Position numbers and translations under genes: made by a program
The notes under the pieces: model-generated
Told to the model about the DNA's origin: nothing
What the model saw: only the letters and a program-made list of their open reading frames with translations
Databases searched by the model: none
Part shown: positions 35,802-46,069 of the stretch, piece by piece
Layout of the letters: the number at the start of each line of letters is the position of its first letter
Numbering within the stretch: position 1 is the first letter of the stretch
NCBI RefSeq assembly: GCF_913062725.1
Contig: NZ_CAJXWY010000015.1
Span: 1-64,000, forward strand
From: an uncultured Thiohalocapsa sp.
GTDB taxonomy: Bacteria; Pseudomonadota; Gammaproteobacteria; Chromatiales; Chromatiaceae
DNA length: 64,000 bases
Direction of reading: 5' to 3'

Positions 35802-36580
35802 TCCAGTACCTTGCGCAGCATTAGCAGACGTGCATCGAGCGCGCCCAAACCTTCGGCGAAGACCTGCAGCAGTACGCCGAGGTAGAGAATCAGCACGAAG
35901 AAAGCGATGCCACTCTTGATGGGCATGGCCAGAAAGAACACGTTGAGCTGCGGCGTGAAGCGGCTGATGAGCCCCAGCGCCAGCTCGGCGAGAAACATGG
36001 CGATGACCACAGGCGCGGCATAGAACACGGTCGCGACCATGAGCTCGTCGAGGAGACCCAGGAAGTATAGCGCCGTGCTCGACGACACCTGCGGCGTAAA
36101 GGCAGTGACGGGCCAGAAATCATAGCTCTCGTACACCAACAGCAACAATGCCAGTAAACCGCCGCCGACCAGGAAGAAAACGCTCAGGGTCTGACTCAGG
36201 AACAATCCCAGCGGTGACGTTTGCTCGCCGGTCATGGGGCTGACGCTGCTGGCCATGGTCGTGCCGCGTTGGTTATCGATGAAAAAGCCCAGCCCTTCGA
36301 TGGCCCAGAACAGGATCGCCACCGAAAAGCCAATGGCCACCCCCAACAGCAGCTCCTTCGCCACCAGGCCCAGCAGATGCAAAAACACGGGCTCTGTCGG
36401 CACATGCTCGCGCATGGACGGCAGCAGCGGCAGGGCCAGTACCACGATGAGCGTGTTGCGCACCTGTCCCGGCAGCATCTGCTGGCTCATGAACGGCAGC
36501 ATCAGCAGCAAGCCGGTCAGTCGCGGCACCGCCAGCACCAATGCCAGCAGCCAAGGCTTGATGACGTCCACCAGCTCCAT
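35798..36580 (-). CDS. sctT: T3SS export-gate protein SctT
   Basis: 260 residues, YscT/FliR family, with about six to eight hydrophobic segments and the signatures LLMLPFMSQQMLPGQVRN and FFIDNQRGTTMASSVSP. It is part of the SctRST export gate in the inner membrane. It overlaps sctU by four bases. Confidence 0.96.
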   Translation of the reverse strand: MELVDVIKPWLLALVLAVPRLTGLLLMLPFMSQQMLPGQVRNTLIVVLALPLLPSMREHVPTEPVFLHLLGLVAKELLLGVAIGFSVAILFWAIEGLGFFIDNQRGTTMASSVSPMTGEQTSPLGLFLSQTLSVFFLVGGGLLALLLLVYESYDFWPVTAFTPQVSSSTALYFLGLLDELMVATVFYAAPVVIAMFLAELALGLISRFTPQLNVFFLAMPIKSGIAFFVLILYLGVLLQVFAEGLGALDARLLMLRKVLE

Positions 36581-36595
36581 GCCGTCGCCGTCTGC

Positions 36596-36859
36596 TCACA
36601 AGTTGCGAATGCTGTCGAAGGTGCGCAGCGCGTATTGGTACAGCTCGCCCCCGACCCAGGTGACGGTGAGGGCAATGGTGATGGACACCGCGATCAGCTT
36701 GAAGGCGAAAGACAGGGTTTGCTCCTGTACCTGCGTCAGCGCCTGCAGCAAGCTCACCAGGGTACCCACCACGGCCGCCACGATGATGGGTGGCAGCGAC
36801 AGCAGCAGCACCAGGGTCAGCAGCTGGATCGCGAGCTCGATGACGCTTTGCTGTGACAT
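36596..36859 (-). CDS. sctS: T3SS export-gate protein SctS
   Basis: 87 residues, two membrane helices (LLTLVLLLSLPPIIVAAVVG and FAFKLIAVSITIALTVTW), the standard size and form of YscS/FliQ. It lies between sctR and sctT as is universal in T3SS operons. Confidence 0.96.
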   Translation of the reverse strand: MSQQSVIELAIQLLTLVLLLSLPPIIVAAVVGTLVSLLQALTQVQEQTLSFAFKLIAVSITIALTVTWVGGELYQYALRTFDSIRNL

Positions 36860-36876
36860 AAGCCCCTGCCGCCCCG

Positions 36877-37533
36877 CTACTGATACGTCAGTATCAATCC
36901 CTGCAACAGCCGCGTCCAGCCATCCAGGTACACGAACAAAAGCAGCTTGAAAGGCAGGGAGATGGTCATGGGCGAGACCATCATCATGCCCATGGCCAAC
37001 AGGATGTTCGACACCACGAGATCGATGGCGATGAAGGGCAGGTAGATGAGCAGACCGATCTCGAAGGCCGTGGTCAGCTCGCTGACGACGAACGAAGGAA
37101 TCAGGATCGCGAGATGATCAGACGCGATCTCGGGCTGGAAATCCGGCGGCCAGATGCGTCGTGCGGCGGTGATGAACATCTCCTGCTCGTGGCCGTCGGT
37201 ATGGCGCACCATGAACTCCCGAAATGGCGCGATACCCGCCCGGAAGACCTCCGCCAGCGAGGCCGGATCGCTGGTATCCACCTGCTCCAAGGCGACAACG
37301 GCGTCGTAGGACTCGGTGGCGACGGGTGCCATGATGAACAAAGTCAGCACCAGCGCCAGGGCATTGAGCACGATGTTCGGGGGGACCTGCTGGATGCCCA
37401 AGGCGTTGCGCAACAGGTGCATCACCACCACCAGCTTGATAAAGGCCGTGACCATCATGCCAAGAAACGGCGCCAGGCCGAGCAGACCCAGCCCGACGAT
37501 CAGCAGCAGGGGATCCGGCAGCCCGTTAGCCAT
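36877..37533 (-). CDS. sctR: T3SS export-gate protein SctR
   Basis: 218 residues, YscR/FliP family: LLGLAPFLGMMVTAFIKLVVV, LRNALGIQQVPPNIVLNALAL, SFVVSELTTAFEIGLLIYLPF and MMVSPMTISLPFKLLLF. ATG 37533 was chosen; it lies inside the sctQ end (8-bp overlap) and gives usual length. Confidence 0.96.
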   Translation of the reverse strand: MANGLPDPLLLIVGLGLLGLAPFLGMMVTAFIKLVVVMHLLRNALGIQQVPPNIVLNALALVLTLFIMAPVATESYDAVVALEQVDTSDPASLAEVFRAGIAPFREFMVRHTDGHEQEMFITAARRIWPPDFQPEIASDHLAILIPSFVVSELTTAFEIGLLIYLPFIAIDLVVSNILLAMGMMMVSPMTISLPFKLLLFVYLDGWTRLLQGLILTYQ

Positions 37534-38470
37534 GGGCGTCCTGCCCCGCGCCGAGCACCCGCAGCACCACCTGCTCATCGATCTCCATGGCCTGAGCCAG
37601 CACCAGCACGTCGCCGTCGTGGGTCACCCGGAGCGGTCCGCCGAGCGATTGGCCAACGTGCAGACGACTCCCCGGGTGCAGCGCCGCCGCCGTCGCCGCA
37701 TCCAGTGGCACCGGCGCGTAGTCGAGACACACACCACCGGCCCGTGCATCGGCCCCGGGATGCCAATCCACCAACGCCACGCTGTGCATATCCGCCGGGT
37801 CGTCCTGTTGTAAGGTCCAGTGGCCGTCGTCCAGGACGAGCACCGGCGCCGGTAGGGCCGTCCAGCCGGTGAGGATCAGATCATCGCCGCCCAGCGTCCC
37901 GAGCGCATCCACTGCGAGCGGCAGGGTGCCCAGCGTCAGCGTCGCCGCCACCGGGCAGTCGTCGCGCAGGGGCAGGCGCTGCAGCGATTGCAGCAGGCTC
38001 CCGGTGAGGCGCTCGTGCAAGCGCAGGCCGACGCGACCGAGAGGGTCGTGGGCACCGCCGATGGCCGCGACCAGCCGCACGTCTGCGCCGTCTGCCGTGT
38101 CCGTGAGCGCGGCATCCGGCCCACCGCTCGCCGGCGTCATCGTCAGGTGGTCGATGCGCACGGCGGTGCCCCAGGCCTGCTCCCAAACACCGAGGACCGG
38201 GTCCAGCACACAGGCCAGCGCTGCTTCCTGCAGGGCCTGGGGCAGGTCGTGCCAACGCTCGGCCTCCGGCAACGCCGCGGCCAGTAATTGTGTCGTCGCC
38301 GCCGCGTCCAGCTCCAGCTCGGCGGGGGCGTCGCCAACGCGCAGCCCAATGCGCAGTGCCGGCTCGGGCCAGTCGGCTTGCGCCAGACCATGCAGGTAGC
38401 GCGGCGGCTCCAGCGGCAGGCGCAGCGGTGCGCAGCGCGCGAGCTGCTCGGCATAGGCGGCGGCGCTCAT
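37526..38470 (-). CDS. sctQ: T3SS sorting-platform (C-ring) protein SctQ
   Basis: 314 residues, YscQ/HrcQ family. The variable N-terminal two thirds precede a SPOA domain in the last 80 residues (LDAATAAALHPGSRLHVGQSL, LRVTHDGDVLVLAQAMEIDEQ). SctQ forms the cytosolic pods that sort substrates. An internal start producing a C-terminal fragment is common in the family but was not located here. Confidence 0.92.
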   Translation of the reverse strand: MSAAAYAEQLARCAPLRLPLEPPRYLHGLAQADWPEPALRIGLRVGDAPAELELDAAATTQLLAAALPEAERWHDLPQALQEAALACVLDPVLGVWEQAWGTAVRIDHLTMTPASGGPDAALTDTADGADVRLVAAIGGAHDPLGRVGLRLHERLTGSLLQSLQRLPLRDDCPVAATLTLGTLPLAVDALGTLGGDDLILTGWTALPAPVLVLDDGHWTLQQDDPADMHSVALVDWHPGADARAGGVCLDYAPVPLDAATAAALHPGSRLHVGQSLGGPLRVTHDGDVLVLAQAMEIDEQVVLRVLGAGQDAHG

Positions 38471-39732
38471 GGACCAGGCTCGTCTTCGGGTCCTGGCAGC
38501 ACCTGACCGCGTGAGCGCCGGCGTTCATCGCCGCTGCCATCGCCGGTGCCCGCTCCATGCCCGCCGGGGCCACCCTGTAGCTGGACCGTCACGCCCTGAT
38601 CGAAGCGCTTGCTCAGATGCTCGGCCAGCTGCTCCTGGCGCCCCTGGAACCATTGTTGGCTGCCACCGTCGCCGGGGATGATCTGCAGTCGCAGCTCACC
38701 GCCCTGGCGCTCGATTTGGATTTCGGAGCCTTCCAGACCCGGTATCTGCAAGGTCATTCGCACCCGCGCCTGATCCTGTCCGGGCGCATCCACCAGCAAT
38801 TGGCTGAGCAGGTCCCGGGCGATGCGCGCGAAGGGCTCACCCGCAGCCGCGGACGTGCCCGCCGTCTGCTGTGCCGGCGCCGACGGCGGCTGGGTCTCGG
38901 CGTGCAGCCGATCGAGGATACGCGCCCCGTCGAAGCCGAAATCCGCCGACGGCATGGGCTCCGCCGCGGCGGTCACGGTCGGCCTGTCCGACGGTGTCTC
39001 TGCGTGCTCCGGGTGATCGCTGCGGCCGACGCCGGGAAGCGCATTGGCGTCGGGCGCCCGCGCCGGCGGTGCAGGCGAGGTCGCGGCCGCCGGGGGGGCG
39101 GCCGCACGGGCCGTCTGTTGCGGGGTGCTCGCGCCTGGCATGGCGGGCGCCGCCGGATGCGCGTCGCCGGGCGCCGCGCCGTCGCGTATCACCGCCATGA
39201 CCTGCGGCTTGGTCGGCGGTGGCGCCGGCGGCGTATCCGGCGCCATCGCCGGGCGCTCCGGGCGGTGGTTGTGACCGATATCGGGAGGCGCGTCGACATG
39301 GTGCGCACGCGCCTGCGCAGGCGCCGCAGGCGCAGCCGCCGGGGGCGTGGGGACTCGGGCCCCCGGGCGCCGGGCGGAAGCATCCGCCTGGGCACGCGCC
39401 GCCGGCGACGCTCGGCCGTCGGCCGCCGCGGCGGGCTTGGCTGCGAGCGGCCCGGCATCCGCTGCGGCGGTGCCACGGGTGTCTGTCACCGGCGCATGGA
39501 CGGTCGGCCGGGCCGCATCGAAACGGCCGTCGGCGCCGGCTTCGTCCGCTTCATCCATCATTCCGCCATCGGCCGACGCGGGCTCATGGGCGATGGTCTG
39601 TTCGGTGTCCTTCGCCAGCAGCCGCCGCAGTCGCTGTGCATCGGTATGCAGCGTCTGCGCCACCGGCGTATCGCCGGTGTGCCGCGCCGGCGGCGCGGGC
39701 GACGCCTTGGGATCAGCGCCAATCTTCGACAT
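38467..39732 (-). CDS. sctP: T3SS needle-length/substrate-switch protein SctP
   Basis: 421 residues. A long Pro/Ala/Thr-rich, disordered ruler region is followed by a C-terminal switch domain (ARVRMTLQIPGLEGSEIQIE, QWFQGRQEQLAEHLSKRFDQG). It is secreted and measures needle length, then acts on SctU. It overlaps sctO by 20 bp and sctQ by 4 bp. Assignment relies on position and on the C-terminal domain. Confidence 0.85.
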   Translation of the reverse strand: MSKIGADPKASPAPPARHTGDTPVAQTLHTDAQRLRRLLAKDTEQTIAHEPASADGGMMDEADEAGADGRFDAARPTVHAPVTDTRGTAAADAGPLAAKPAAAADGRASPAARAQADASARRPGARVPTPPAAAPAAPAQARAHHVDAPPDIGHNHRPERPAMAPDTPPAPPPTKPQVMAVIRDGAAPGDAHPAAPAMPGASTPQQTARAAAPPAAATSPAPPARAPDANALPGVGRSDHPEHAETPSDRPTVTAAAEPMPSADFGFDGARILDRLHAETQPPSAPAQQTAGTSAAAGEPFARIARDLLSQLLVDAPGQDQARVRMTLQIPGLEGSEIQIERQGGELRLQIIPGDGGSQQWFQGRQEQLAEHLSKRFDQGVTVQLQGGPGGHGAGTGDGSGDERRRSRGQVLPGPEDEPGP

Positions 39733-40246
39733 TCAGGTCACCTTCGGGTGGCGGTAGTCCTGGTCCGGCGCGCGTTGGGCCGAGGTCCTCGACGGCGTGC
39801 TCTGCGCTGCGCTCGCCGGCGCGTCGCTGTTCATCACGCCAAAGGTCGGCCTGTTCATCAAATTTCTCCCGACTGCGCATCGTCACGCGATGGCGGTCCA
39901 CCGCCTGTTGGTAGTCGGCGTGCGCCTGTTGCCAACGCGCCTGACTGGCGTCCAGGGCCTCCGCCAGCCCCAGCTCCTCGGTCCGCAGGGACGCACACGC
40001 ATCGCGGTAGCGTCGCAAATCCTGCGGCGACGCCGGTCGCGGCAAATCATCGAACAGGCGCTGGACCTCACGGGGTCGCCACGCCTTGAACGCCCGCAGG
40101 CGCTCGCGCGCCGAATCGCGCTCACGCGTCATCTGCTCCAGACGCTTCATGCGGCGGTGACGCGCCGCCGCCGCCGAGTGTTCACGGTGGCGCTTGACGG
40201 CGAGCAGCGCATCAATCACACCCTGTTCGGGCAACTGCGATCGCAC
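39713..40246 (-). CDS. sctO: T3SS central stalk protein SctO
   Basis: 177 residues, almost all alpha-helical coiled coil rich in Arg, Glu and Ala (VIDALLAVKRHREHSAAAAR), the FliJ-like stalk that inserts into the SctN ATPase ring and contacts SctV. It lies between sctN and sctP as in Ysc operons. Confidence 0.85.
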   Translation of the reverse strand: MRSQLPEQGVIDALLAVKRHREHSAAAARHRRMKRLEQMTRERDSARERLRAFKAWRPREVQRLFDDLPRPASPQDLRRYRDACASLRTEELGLAEALDASQARWQQAHADYQQAVDRHRVTMRSREKFDEQADLWRDEQRRAGERSAEHAVEDLGPTRAGPGLPPPEGDLNVEDWR

Positions 40247-40267
40247 CGGTCACCTCCGCACAGGGCA

Positions 40268-41614
40268 TCAGGCCGCCGCGGCGGGCGCGGCATCCTCGGC
40301 GAGCGCCGCGAGCGCGGCCGCGGTATCGGCGAAGGCCGCCTGCTCGTCGATACCCTGGCGCAGGAAGCCGCGGATGGCGTCGATACGCTGCAACGCCACA
40401 TCGGCTTCGGCATCGCTGCCGCGCTCGTACTCGCCCAGGCGCACCAACAGCTCCACCTCGTCGTACTTGGCCAGCAAGCTCCGCACCCGCTGCGCCGCTC
40501 GGCGATGGTCAGCATGCGTGATGGCGCCCATGACGCGGCTCGCCGATGCGAGCACATCGATGGCCGGGTAATGACCGGCGGCGGCCAGCTTGCGCGAGAG
40601 AATGATATGACCATCCAGTATGGAGCGGGTCTCGTCGGCGATGGGCTCGGTCATGTCGTCACCCTCCACCAGCACGGTATACAGGGCCGTGATCGAGCCA
40701 CTCGCCCCCATGCCCGCACGCTCCATCAGCTTTGGCAGGGTCGCGAATACCGATGGCGGAAAGCCGCGCCGGGTGGGGGGCTCGCCCGCCGCCAGACCGA
40801 TCTCGCGCAGCGCCCGCCCGAAGCGGGTCACCGAGTCCATCAGCAGCAGCACGCGCTGGCCCTGGTCGCGAAAGTACTCGGCGATGGCCGTGGCCACATA
40901 GGCGGCTTTCACGCGCTCCATGGCCGGTCGATCACTGGTGGCCACCACGACCACCGAGCGCGCCAGGCCCGCGGCGCCCAATTCCCGTTCCACGAATTCC
41001 CGCACCTCGCGGCCGCGCTCGCCGATGAGCGCCACCACGGTGACGTCGACGTCAGCCCCCTTCACCAGCATCCCCAGCAGCGTGGATTTGCCGCCGCCGG
41101 CGGCGGCGAAGATGCCCATGCGCTGCCCCTCGCCGCAGGTCAGCAGGCCGTCGATGGCGCGCAGGCCCAGCGGCAGCGGTGTCGCGATGACGCGCCGCCG
41201 CAAGGGCTCCGGGGCATCGGCGTAGACCGGATAGTAGCGCTCCGGGTCGAGCGGTCCATGCTCCGCCTGGTCGAGGGGACGCCCCATGCCATCGAGCACC
41301 CGCCCGAGCAGCCCGCGGCCCACGGGCACCTGCTGCATCCGCCCCGTGGGCAGTACCTCGGTGAGGGGCGAGACCCCGAACATGTCCCCCAGCGGCGTCA
41401 GCAGCGCCACATCCTGTGAGAAACCGACGACCTCCGCCAGCAGCTCGCCGGTGCCGTCCGGCTCGCGCAGCACACAAAGCTCGCCGATGCGCGCCCGCGG
41501 CACCATTGCCCGGATGATGGTTCCCACCACCTGCAGCACCCGCCCGCGCACCGCCAGTGGTTGTATCCCCCGCACGGCATCCTCGAGCAGCCGTGTGATG
41601 TAATCCAGCTTCAT
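40268..41614 (-). CDS. sctN: T3SS ATPase SctN
   Basis: 448 residues. Walker [15 protein letters not shown], Walker [18 protein letters not shown], and the FliI/YscN signature [18 protein letters not shown] identify the hexameric ATPase that unfolds substrates and separates chaperones. It overlaps sctV by four bases (ATGA). Confidence 0.97.
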   Translation of the reverse strand: MKLDYITRLLEDAVRGIQPLAVRGRVLQVVGTIIRAMVPRARIGELCVLREPDGTGELLAEVVGFSQDVALLTPLGDMFGVSPLTEVLPTGRMQQVPVGRGLLGRVLDGMGRPLDQAEHGPLDPERYYPVYADAPEPLRRRVIATPLPLGLRAIDGLLTCGEGQRMGIFAAAGGGKSTLLGMLVKGADVDVTVVALIGERGREVREFVERELGAAGLARSVVVVATSDRPAMERVKAAYVATAIAEYFRDQGQRVLLLMDSVTRFGRALREIGLAAGEPPTRRGFPPSVFATLPKLMERAGMGASGSITALYTVLVEGDDMTEPIADETRSILDGHIILSRKLAAAGHYPAIDVLASASRVMGAITHADHRRAAQRVRSLLAKYDEVELLVRLGEYERGSDAEADVALQRIDAIRGFLRQGIDEQAAFADTAAALAALAEDAAPAAAA

Positions 41615-43725
41615 AGCGACACCCGCGCCAGTGGCTGAATATTGATCTCCTGGGTCAATTCCTGATAGCTCAGCACCGGCAGCTCGAACAGCTCGGGCTC
41701 GATCAGCTTGCGCACATAGCGGCGAATATCCATGGACGTGATCAGCACCGGCCGGCTCGTCTGCTGCGTCAGGTCGCCGACGCTGTCTTTGACCCTGGCG
41801 ACGAAACGCTGGCTCGCGGCGGGCTCCAACGCCAGATAGCTGCCGGAGGATGTCTGCCGCACCGCGTTGCGAATGGTCTCCTCCACGTCCGGGTCGAGCA
41901 GATAGGCGGGCAGAATATTGTGTCCGGCACTGTACTTATAGCTGATGTAACGGCGCAGACTGCCGCGTACATATTCGGTCAGCAAGACCGTGTCCTTCTC
42001 CTTTTGTCCCCACTCGATGAGCGCCTGCAGCACCGCGCGCAGATTCCGGATGGAAATATCCTCCGACACCAGGCGCTGGAGAATCTCGGTGATCTTTTGA
42101 ATGGAGAGAATCCGCTGGGCCTCTTTCACCAGCTCACCGCAGCGCGGCTCCAGCTGATCCATCAGAAAGCGGGTCTCCTGGATGTCGATGAAGCTATCGG
42201 CATACTTACGCAGGATCACGGAGAGGTGATAGCCCAGGATGCCGCTGCCGTCCAGATAGGCGAGACCGCCCTGCGCCAACAGCGGCTGATGGCGCGACTC
42301 CACCCAGAGCGTTTTCACTCCCGGCAGAAACGGGTCATCCGGCGTGTATGGGATGGCGAACAGCTCGAGGTTGTCCACACGATCCCGGACCAACAGCCGG
42401 TCGGCGCGCACGCGGCCCTGCGCCACCGGGATCTCCTGGAAGTAAATGTGATAATCATCGGCATCCAGGGCCTCGTTGGCGCGCACGTGGATGCCCGGAA
42501 AGGGCACCCCCAGATCCAGATACAGGGCGCGGCGGACCCGTACCAATTCGTCGTTGAGCTCCGCCACCGGCAGCCGCGCCTGCAACGCACCGGCGAGATC
42601 GATGAGCAACGGCACGGTCAGCGAGAAGTCCTCGGGCTCGGAGAGCTTCTTGCTGTCGCCGCCGCGGCGCTGCTGGGGCTGACTGGCGGCGCGCGTGGCG
42701 GGCAGCGCGGCGACGCCGGCCTGGCCTGTGGCTTCCCGCGCACGGGCGCGCAGCAGCCAAAAGCCCAGGCCGGCGAGCAACAGCGCCAGGATCAGGAATA
42801 CCAACGCCGGGAAGCCCGGCACCAGTGCGAAACCGATCAGCATGGCGGCCGCCACCAGCAGCGCCTTGGGCTCCTGCCCCACCTGGGTACCGATGTCACG
42901 GCCGAGATTGTCGGAGTCCTCGGTGGTGACACGGGTGACGATGATACCCGCCGTCATGGCGATGAACAGCGCGGGGATCTGCGCCACCAGGCCATCACCC
43001 ACGGTGAGCGTGGCATACAGCTGCAGAGCCTCACCGCCGCTCATGCCCTCCTGCAGGGTGCCGATGGAGAGCCCGCCCAGGATGTTCACCACGATGATCA
43101 CCAAACCGGCGATGGCATCGCCCTTGACGAACTTCATGGCGCCGTCCATGGAGCCGTAGAGCTGACTCTCCTTTTCCACCAAAGAACGCCGCCGCCGGGC
43201 CTCGTCCATATCGATGACACCGGCGCGCATGTCGCCGTCGATACTCATTTGCTTGCCGGGCATGGCGTCCAGCGAAAAGCGCGCGCTCACCTCGGCGACG
43301 CGCTCCGAGCCTTTGGTGATGACGATGAACTGGACAATGGTGATGATCAGGAAGACCACCAGACCGACGACGAGGTTGCCACCGACCACGAAATTGCCGA
43401 AGGTGGTGACGATGGCGCCGGCGTCGGCCTGCAGCAGAATCAGGCGGGTGGTGGTGACCGACAGCGCCAGGCGAAACAGGGTGGTCAGCAACAGCACCGC
43501 CGGGAAGGCGGAGAACGCCAGCGGCGTGGCGAGATACACCGCCACCATCAGCAGGATGACGGCGATGGTCATGTTGCCGGCGATGAGCACATCGACGATG
43601 CCCGTGGGCATCGGCAGGATCATCATGAAAATGATGGCGACGACGAACACCGACAGCAGCAGATCGGTGCGCTGCGCGAGAAACGTAAGACGGTGCTGGA
43701 GCTGCTCCACGCGCGATCCCGCCAC
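41611..43725 (-). CDS. sctV: T3SS major export-gate protein SctV
   Basis: About 704 residues of the LcrD/FlhA family. Eight membrane helices lie in the first 330 residues with the FHIPEP-like segment around [21 protein letters not shown]; the cytosolic ring domain follows after a linker ([20 protein letters not shown]). The GTG at 43725 starts 2 bp after the sctY stop; a second GTG at 43710 is also possible. It forms the nonameric export ring. Confidence 0.97.
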   Translation of the reverse strand: MAGSRVEQLQHRLTFLAQRTDLLLSVFVVAIIFMMILPMPTGIVDVLIAGNMTIAVILLMVAVYLATPLAFSAFPAVLLLTTLFRLALSVTTTRLILLQADAGAIVTTFGNFVVGGNLVVGLVVFLIITIVQFIVITKGSERVAEVSARFSLDAMPGKQMSIDGDMRAGVIDMDEARRRRSLVEKESQLYGSMDGAMKFVKGDAIAGLVIIVVNILGGLSIGTLQEGMSGGEALQLYATLTVGDGLVAQIPALFIAMTAGIIVTRVTTEDSDNLGRDIGTQVGQEPKALLVAAAMLIGFALVPGFPALVFLILALLLAGLGFWLLRARAREATGQAGVAALPATRAASQPQQRRGGDSKKLSEPEDFSLTVPLLIDLAGALQARLPVAELNDELVRVRRALYLDLGVPFPGIHVRANEALDADDYHIYFQEIPVAQGRVRADRLLVRDRVDNLELFAIPYTPDDPFLPGVKTLWVESRHQPLLAQGGLAYLDGSGILGYHLSVILRKYADSFIDIQETRFLMDQLEPRCGELVKEAQRILSIQKITEILQRLVSEDISIRNLRAVLQALIEWGQKEKDTVLLTEYVRGSLRRYISYKYSAGHNILPAYLLDPDVEETIRNAVRQTSSGSYLALEPAASQRFVARVKDSVGDLTQQTSRPVLITSMDIRRYVRKLIEPELFELPVLSYQELTQEINIQPLARVSL

Positions 43726-43727
43726 AC

Positions 43728-44054
43728 TCAGTCCGGCCGCGGATACAGTCTGTCGAGCTCCAGGAAGCGCTCGAGCGCCCGCCGGGCGGCGGCATGCTCG
43801 CCCTGGGCGAGGAGCGCCTGGGCACGCAGCAGATGCGCCCCCGCCGGCGCGTCCGCCGCCTCGACGCTCAGCACCGCCAACGCCGCCGCTGGCTGCCCGG
43901 TGCGCAGCTGACAATACGCGAGCGCCAGACGACAGGTATGCTCGTTGGGCGCAAGGGCATGTAAGGCGGCGTAGAGGCGACGCGCATCGTCGAAACGGCC
44001 CTGGCGCAATTGTACGAAGGCCAGCATCTGCAACGCCTCGAGCTCGGGTGACAT
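43728..44054 (-). CDS. sctY: T3SS chaperone SctY (YscY-like)
   Basis: 108 residues with TPR-like helices ([43 protein letters not shown]). Position between sctX and sctV and its size match YscY, the chaperone of SctX, which also contacts SctV. YscX-YscY pairs are restricted to Ysc-type systems, which classes this T3SS. Confidence 0.85.
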   Translation of the reverse strand: MSPELEALQMLAFVQLRQGRFDDARRLYAALHALAPNEHTCRLALAYCQLRTGQPAAALAVLSVEAADAPAGAHLLRAQALLAQGEHAAARRALERFLELDRLYPRPD

Positions 44055-44061
44055 CGCGCCC

Positions 44062-44454
44062 TCAGGCCCGCAGCAACAGGCCCCGATAGGTGTCGAACAG
44101 GCGTTTCAGGGTGGCCTGCTCCTCGAGCACGGCGAGCGCTTCGCGGCAAGCCTGCTGGTGTGGACCCGGCTGCTCGGCAACGCCGGCGAGATACTGCTGC
44201 GCCGCGCTCAGCAGTGCCGGGTAGCGGCGGCTGCCGAGGATACTGCGATCCGCTGGATGGGGCATCACCATCGCCTCGATGCGCTGATCGAGCCCCGCCG
44301 GCAGCAGATCGCCGAGGCGGCTCAGTGGCGGCAGCTCCGCCGGCGAGAGATCCTGGCTGTTGGGCAGGGTCGTCTCGGGGCCCTCGAGTCGCACCAGGCG
44401 CTCGATGCCCACATCGAGTCGATAGGCATCAGCCACCTCATTTTGCATCTGCAT
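44062..44454 (-). CDS. sctX: T3SS early-secreted export factor SctX (YscX-like)
   Basis: 130 residues. The segment LPPLSRLGDLLPAGLDQRIEAMV followed by DRSILGSRRYPALLSAAQQYL matches the YscX layout. YscX is exported and needed for early secretion with SctY and SctV. ATG 44454 follows GGAGAA. The gene order sctW-sycN-sctX-sctY-sctV reproduces the Yersinia yopN-sycN-yscX-yscY-yscV order. Confidence 0.82.
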   Translation of the reverse strand: MQMQNEVADAYRLDVGIERLVRLEGPETTLPNSQDLSPAELPPLSRLGDLLPAGLDQRIEAMVMPHPADRSILGSRRYPALLSAAQQYLAGVAEQPGPHQQACREALAVLEEQATLKRLFDTYRGLLLRA

Positions 44455-44525
44455 GCCGTTCTCCAATGCTGCTGCGAATACCACGCCGGATGATGGTCAT
44501 CCGTGCCGTCGGCCCTCACTGCGCT

Positions 44526-44924
44526 TCAAGCGCCATCGCGCATCCGCGCGTGCAGGCGGGTGAGCAGATCGAGCCCCTGCGTCAAGTCCGTCGCCCGTAC
44601 GCCGCTCGGCAGCAGTAGCCCAAAGACCAGCTCGTCGCCCTCCGGGCCGCTGTGCAAGCCGGCGCGAACGTCGTACGGATACCGGTGACGCGGGTGGCAC
44701 AGATCGAGGGCCAGCCGCCAGTGCGGCAGCCCGTCGTCGGCCATGGGTGCCGCAAGATACATGAGCAGCCCCGTGGACTGGCGGTCCAGATACAGCCGGC
44801 CGCGATGCTCGAATGCCAGCCGCAGGGGCCACTGCACCTCACCCCCCGCGACCGGCGGCGTAAACCCGAGCAGACCGAGAAACTCGTCGACGGCGGCACT
44901 TTGTAGGGGGTCGGGATCAGCCAT
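44526..44924 (-). CDS. SycN-like T3SS chaperone of the gatekeeper
   Basis: 132 residues in the class I chaperone pattern (VDEFLGLLGFTPP, GRLYLDRQSTGLLMYLAAPM, LHSGPEGDELVFGLLLPSG). It starts 9 bp after the SctW stop and ahead of sctX, the position of sycN in Ysc loci, so the gatekeeper is the likely client. Confidence 0.8.
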   Translation of the reverse strand: MADPDPLQSAAVDEFLGLLGFTPPVAGGEVQWPLRLAFEHRGRLYLDRQSTGLLMYLAAPMADDGLPHWRLALDLCHPRHRYPYDVRAGLHSGPEGDELVFGLLLPSGVRATDLTQGLDLLTRLHARMRDGA

Positions 44925-44933
44925 GGCGGCGGC

Positions 44934-46043
44934 TCAGGCCTCGTCTGCGATCAAGGTGTCGAGGGCATCCTGCACGGCGCGTACGAACTTGTCGCGACGC
45001 TCGGGCTCGGCGTAGGCCTTGGGTGGGATTTGCCAGACCAGCTCGCGCAGCTCGTGGAAGAAGCGAATCTCGCCGCGGCCGTCGGCCAGTCCCAGGGTCT
45101 GGGTCAGATTGTGCAGACGTTGCTGCGGCATCCAGTCTGCATCGGTGAGCTCCAATAACCCTTGCAACAGCCGATGCCCGTCGGTGCCCGCCGGCGCCAG
45201 TCCGCGGGCCACGAAGCGGGCCGCCAAGGCGTTACAGGCCTCGTGCAGCCCACCGAGCACTTCCAGACGATACAAATCGTCCACCACACCGCGCAAGGCC
45301 TCGGGCTGGCGCGACGGGCGCGCCGCCGCCAGGTCCTGCGCGGCGGCGCGCAGGAGAAAATCCACCGTTTCGCGCAGGGCCGCCTCGCCCCGCAGCTGCA
45401 CCGCCGCGCCGTACATGCCGGCGAGGGTGGATTGCTCCAACACCACGGCGCGGTAAAGCGCCTTGAGCGCGGTCTCGGTGTCGTAATCGGCGCCGCCGGC
45501 GGCGTCCAGCGCCGGCACGATGTTCAGGCCCGCCCGAATGGCCGGCCCCGCCGCCGCCAGCGATAACGCCATGGCCGCACTCACCGTGTCGGCATCCATG
45601 CCCGGGGGCGGCTCCGCCTTCAGGCGCGCCAAGGCGGCGAACTGGTCGCTGGGGTCTTGCAGGTGGGCCGCGGCGCGCTCGACCAGGGCGCTGGCGGAGA
45701 CGGGCGGCTTGCTGCTCACATCATCCAGAAACGCCCGCAGCAGTTTGGTCAGCGCCAACAGCCGCCGGGCCTGCTGCTCCCCGCGTTGTTGCTCGGAGGA
45801 GGCCGCATCCGACGGCGCACGGCTCGCCCGCTGGCCAACACCCACACGCCGATCCTGCAGCCGCCGCGCCGGCCGCTCCTCTTCGGCCTGATCCAGCCCC
45901 TCCGCCAGTTCCTGCACCAGGGAGGTCGCACCGGGGTCGAGGGACACGCGCTCGCCCTGATAGCGGGATTCCCTGCGTCCCGAATCGGCGCCCCGCCCTG
46001 CGTCCGGACCCTGCGGCGTTTTCCCGATACCAGTAACGTCCAT
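44934..46043 (-). CDS. sctW: T3SS gatekeeper SctW (YopN-TyeA fusion)
   Basis: 369 residues. A Gln/Arg-rich N-terminal secretion and chaperone region, an HrpJ/YopN-like middle (ALTKLLRAFLDDVSSKPPVS, YDTETALKALYRAVVLEQSTL) and a TyeA-like C-terminal domain (RLLQGLLELTDADWMPQQRL, FFHELRELVWQIPPKAY). Fused YopN-TyeA forms occur in many species. It holds back late substrates until contact. GAGGT precedes the ATG. Confidence 0.88.
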   Translation of the reverse strand: MDVTGIGKTPQGPDAGRGADSGRRESRYQGERVSLDPGATSLVQELAEGLDQAEEERPARRLQDRRVGVGQRASRAPSDAASSEQQRGEQQARRLLALTKLLRAFLDDVSSKPPVSASALVERAAAHLQDPSDQFAALARLKAEPPPGMDADTVSAAMALSLAAAGPAIRAGLNIVPALDAAGGADYDTETALKALYRAVVLEQSTLAGMYGAAVQLRGEAALRETVDFLLRAAAQDLAAARPSRQPEALRGVVDDLYRLEVLGGLHEACNALAARFVARGLAPAGTDGHRLLQGLLELTDADWMPQQRLHNLTQTLGLADGRGEIRFFHELRELVWQIPPKAYAEPERRDKFVRAVQDALDTLIADEA

Positions 46044-46069
46044 TGGCGACCTCGACCTATGCGGACAGG

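Noticed and set aside
41920..43911. 663-codon open frame antisense to sctV
   Set aside because: Shadow frame of sctV; repetitive Gln/His/Asp composition without domains.
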